The translations under genes were made by a program, and so were the position numbers. From Acidobacteriaceae bacterium (GTDB taxonomy: Bacteria; Acidobacteriota; Terriglobia; Terriglobales; Acidobacteriaceae), in NCBI GenBank assembly GCA_003168235.1, contig PMSZ01000434.1, forward strand, positions 1 through 6,413: a DNA stretch of 6,413 nt. The letters are read 5' to 3'. The notes beneath the pieces were generated by a model. The model was not told the DNA's origin. It ran no database searches and saw only the letters and a program-made list of their open reading frames with translations. This document shows, one piece after another, positions 5,426-6,413 of the stretch (position 1 is the first letter of the stretch; each line of letters begins with the position of its first letter).

Positions 5426-6346
5426 TCACAGCTTCAAGGATTTCAGATACGCGCGGAACTTCTCGCCCAGATCGGCGCGCTTTAGCGCAAACTCCACGGT
5501 CGCTTCGAGGAAGCCGAGCTTGTCGCCGGCATCGAAGCGGCGGCCTTCATACACCCAGGCGTAAACCTTCTCGCGCTGTAGCAGGCCGCGCAGGCCGTCG
5601 GTCAGTTGCAGCTCTCCGCCCGCTCCGGGCTTGGTGTTTGAGAGCGTCTCGAACACCGCCGGAGTCAGGACGTAGCGCCCGATCACGGCCAGATTCGATG
5701 GCGCGTCCTCCAGCTTTGGCTTCTCGACCATATCGAGCACCTCGAAGAGCTTGCCGCCGGAGCCTGCAACCTCCTTCGCCTTGAGCACGCCATAAGAAGA
5801 AATCGCCGGACCTTCGACCACCTGCGTCGCGATCACCGAACAGTGCTTCTCGTCGAACACGTTCATCAGTTGCTTCAGCACCGGCACCTGAGCATCGATC
5901 ACGTCGTCGGCAAGCAACACGGCGAACGGCTCGTCGCCAATCAGCTCGCGGGCGGTCAGGACGGCGTGGCCCAGGCCCAGCGCCTCCTTCTGCCGCACGT
6001 AGGCCACGAACATCAGGTCCGAAATCTGGCGGACGATCTTGAGCAGGTCGTGCTTGCCTTTCTCCTCCAACATCTTCTCGAGTTCGTAGCTGACGTCGAA
6101 GTGGTCTTCAATGGCGCTCTTGCCGCGTCCGGTCACGATGATGATCTGGTCGCAGCCGGCGGCCACGGCCTCTTCGACGCCGTACTGGATGATGGGCTTG
6201 TCGACCAGGGGCAGCATCTCTTTGGGCTGGGCCTTGGTGGCGGGGAGGAAGCGGGTGCCGAGTCCGGCGGCGGGGAAGACGGCTTTGCGGACGGCGCGGA
6301 CGTGGCGGCGGTCGTTGGTAACACGTCGGTCGGGGTCGGGCATCAT
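5426..6346 (-). CDS. galU: UTP-glucose-1-phosphate uridylyltransferase
   Basis: Makes UDP-glucose from UTP and glucose-1-phosphate, supplying cell-envelope polysaccharide and nucleotide-sugar pathways in the cytoplasm. With the start used here the protein is 306 aa, close to the usual 290-300. The Rossmann-like nucleotidyltransferase motifs are complete: FPAAGLGTRFLPATK (24-38), PKEMLPLVDKP (41-51), the metal-site LLADD (144-148), VEKP (207-210), GRYVL (223-227), GELQLTD (244-250) and GRRFDAGDK (268-276). The start is uncertain. ATG 6346 or the adjacent ATG 6343 leaves a short basic tail before VRKAVFPAAG and has a -10-like TACAAT 9 nt upstream. ATG 6373 and GTG 6391 are in frame but would add residues unlike the family, and none of the candidates has a Shine-Dalgarno. 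It converges on purE with no clear terminator in the 26-nt gap and shows no functional link to its neighbours. Confidence 0.96.
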   Translation of the reverse strand: MMPDPDRRVTNDRRHVRAVRKAVFPAAGLGTRFLPATKAQPKEMLPLVDKPIIQYGVEEAVAAGCDQIIIVTGRGKSAIEDHFDVSYELEKMLEEKGKHDLLKIVRQISDLMFVAYVRQKEALGLGHAVLTARELIGDEPFAVLLADDVIDAQVPVLKQLMNVFDEKHCSVIATQVVEGPAISSYGVLKAKEVAGSGGKLFEVLDMVEKPKLEDAPSNLAVIGRYVLTPAVFETLSNTKPGAGGELQLTDGLRGLLQREKVYAWVYEGRRFDAGDKLGFLEATVEFALKRADLGEKFRAYLKSLKL

Positions 6347-6355
6347 GGCTTGGCT

Positions 6356-6361
6356 ATTGTA
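6356..6361 (-). promoter_or_regulatory. Possible -10 box for galU (short-leader promoter)
   Basis: TACAAT on the minus strand (five of six -10 bases) ends 9 nt before the ATG at 6346, the same distance as for the regulator gene. No good -35 hexamer is present 16-18 bp upstream, so the call rests on the -10 and its spacing. Confidence 0.35.
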
Positions 6362-6402
6362 AATGGGGGACATAGGGACGGGGTGCCGCACAAATGGAGA
6401 TG

Positions 6403-6413
6403 TGTTCCACGTG
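6403..6413. promoter_or_regulatory. Partial parS-like site (ParB binding), cut by the window end
   Basis: The last 11 bases, TGTTCCACGTG, equal the left 11 of the 16-bp palindromic parS form TGTTCCACGTGGAACA, known from Pseudomonas and close to the general consensus TGTTTCACGTGAAACA. The remaining five bases lie outside the window. It sits upstream of galU in apparently non-coding DNA. ParB nucleates on such sites to organise and segregate the chromosome origin region. Confidence 0.5.

Noticed and set aside
6347..6391. Longer galU start at GTG 6391 or ATG 6373
   Set aside because: The added residues do not match GalU N-termini, there is no ribosome-binding site, and a -10-like TACAAT falls inside the extension.

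Overview
This GC-rich bacterial window carries only chromosomal, metabolic-type genes. There is no phage, transposase, CRISPR array, rRNA or tRNA. Gene content and protein style (AcnA-type aconitase, a three-domain DtxR/MntR regulator, a divergent Nramp, purD-purE, GalU) fit a soil bacterium, and Acidobacteriota (Terriglobia-like) is my best guess. That placement is inference from style, not a search.

Layout: (1) 1-676, plus strand, the 3' end of an aconitase gene. (2) 704-3334, minus strand, a metal-homeostasis cluster read right to left: a DtxR/MntR-family repressor (3334-2657), an Nramp-family transporter (2448-1012) and a 78-aa single-span membrane protein (940-704). (3) 3335-3540, a divergent control region with back-to-back promoters and a long imperfect inverted repeat built of 7-bp units. 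(4) 3541-5399, plus strand, purD then purE, two steps of de novo purine synthesis. (5) 5426-6346, minus strand, galU (UDP-glucose synthesis), convergent with purE. (6) The last 11 bases of the window match the left part of a chromosomal parS (ParB-binding) site cut off by the window edge.

How the genes fit together: the regulator has an MntR-like metal site and is followed on the same strand by its probable target, the transporter. A palindrome laid out like a MntR operator lies between them. The transporter keeps the Nramp fold but lacks the TM6 methionine, the TM6 histidine and the TM1 asparagine of canonical Mn/Fe transporters, so its cargo may be Mg2+ or another hard cation. This mismatch between an Mn-type sensor and a non-canonical channel is the most interesting protein-level observation.

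Translation signals also show a pattern. The genes that probably start a transcript (dtxR/mntR, purD, galU) have no Shine-Dalgarno and have -10-like boxes 9 to 13 nt before the start codon, which suggests leaderless or very short-leader mRNAs. The genes inside a transcript (the small membrane protein, purE) do have purine-rich ribosome-binding sites.
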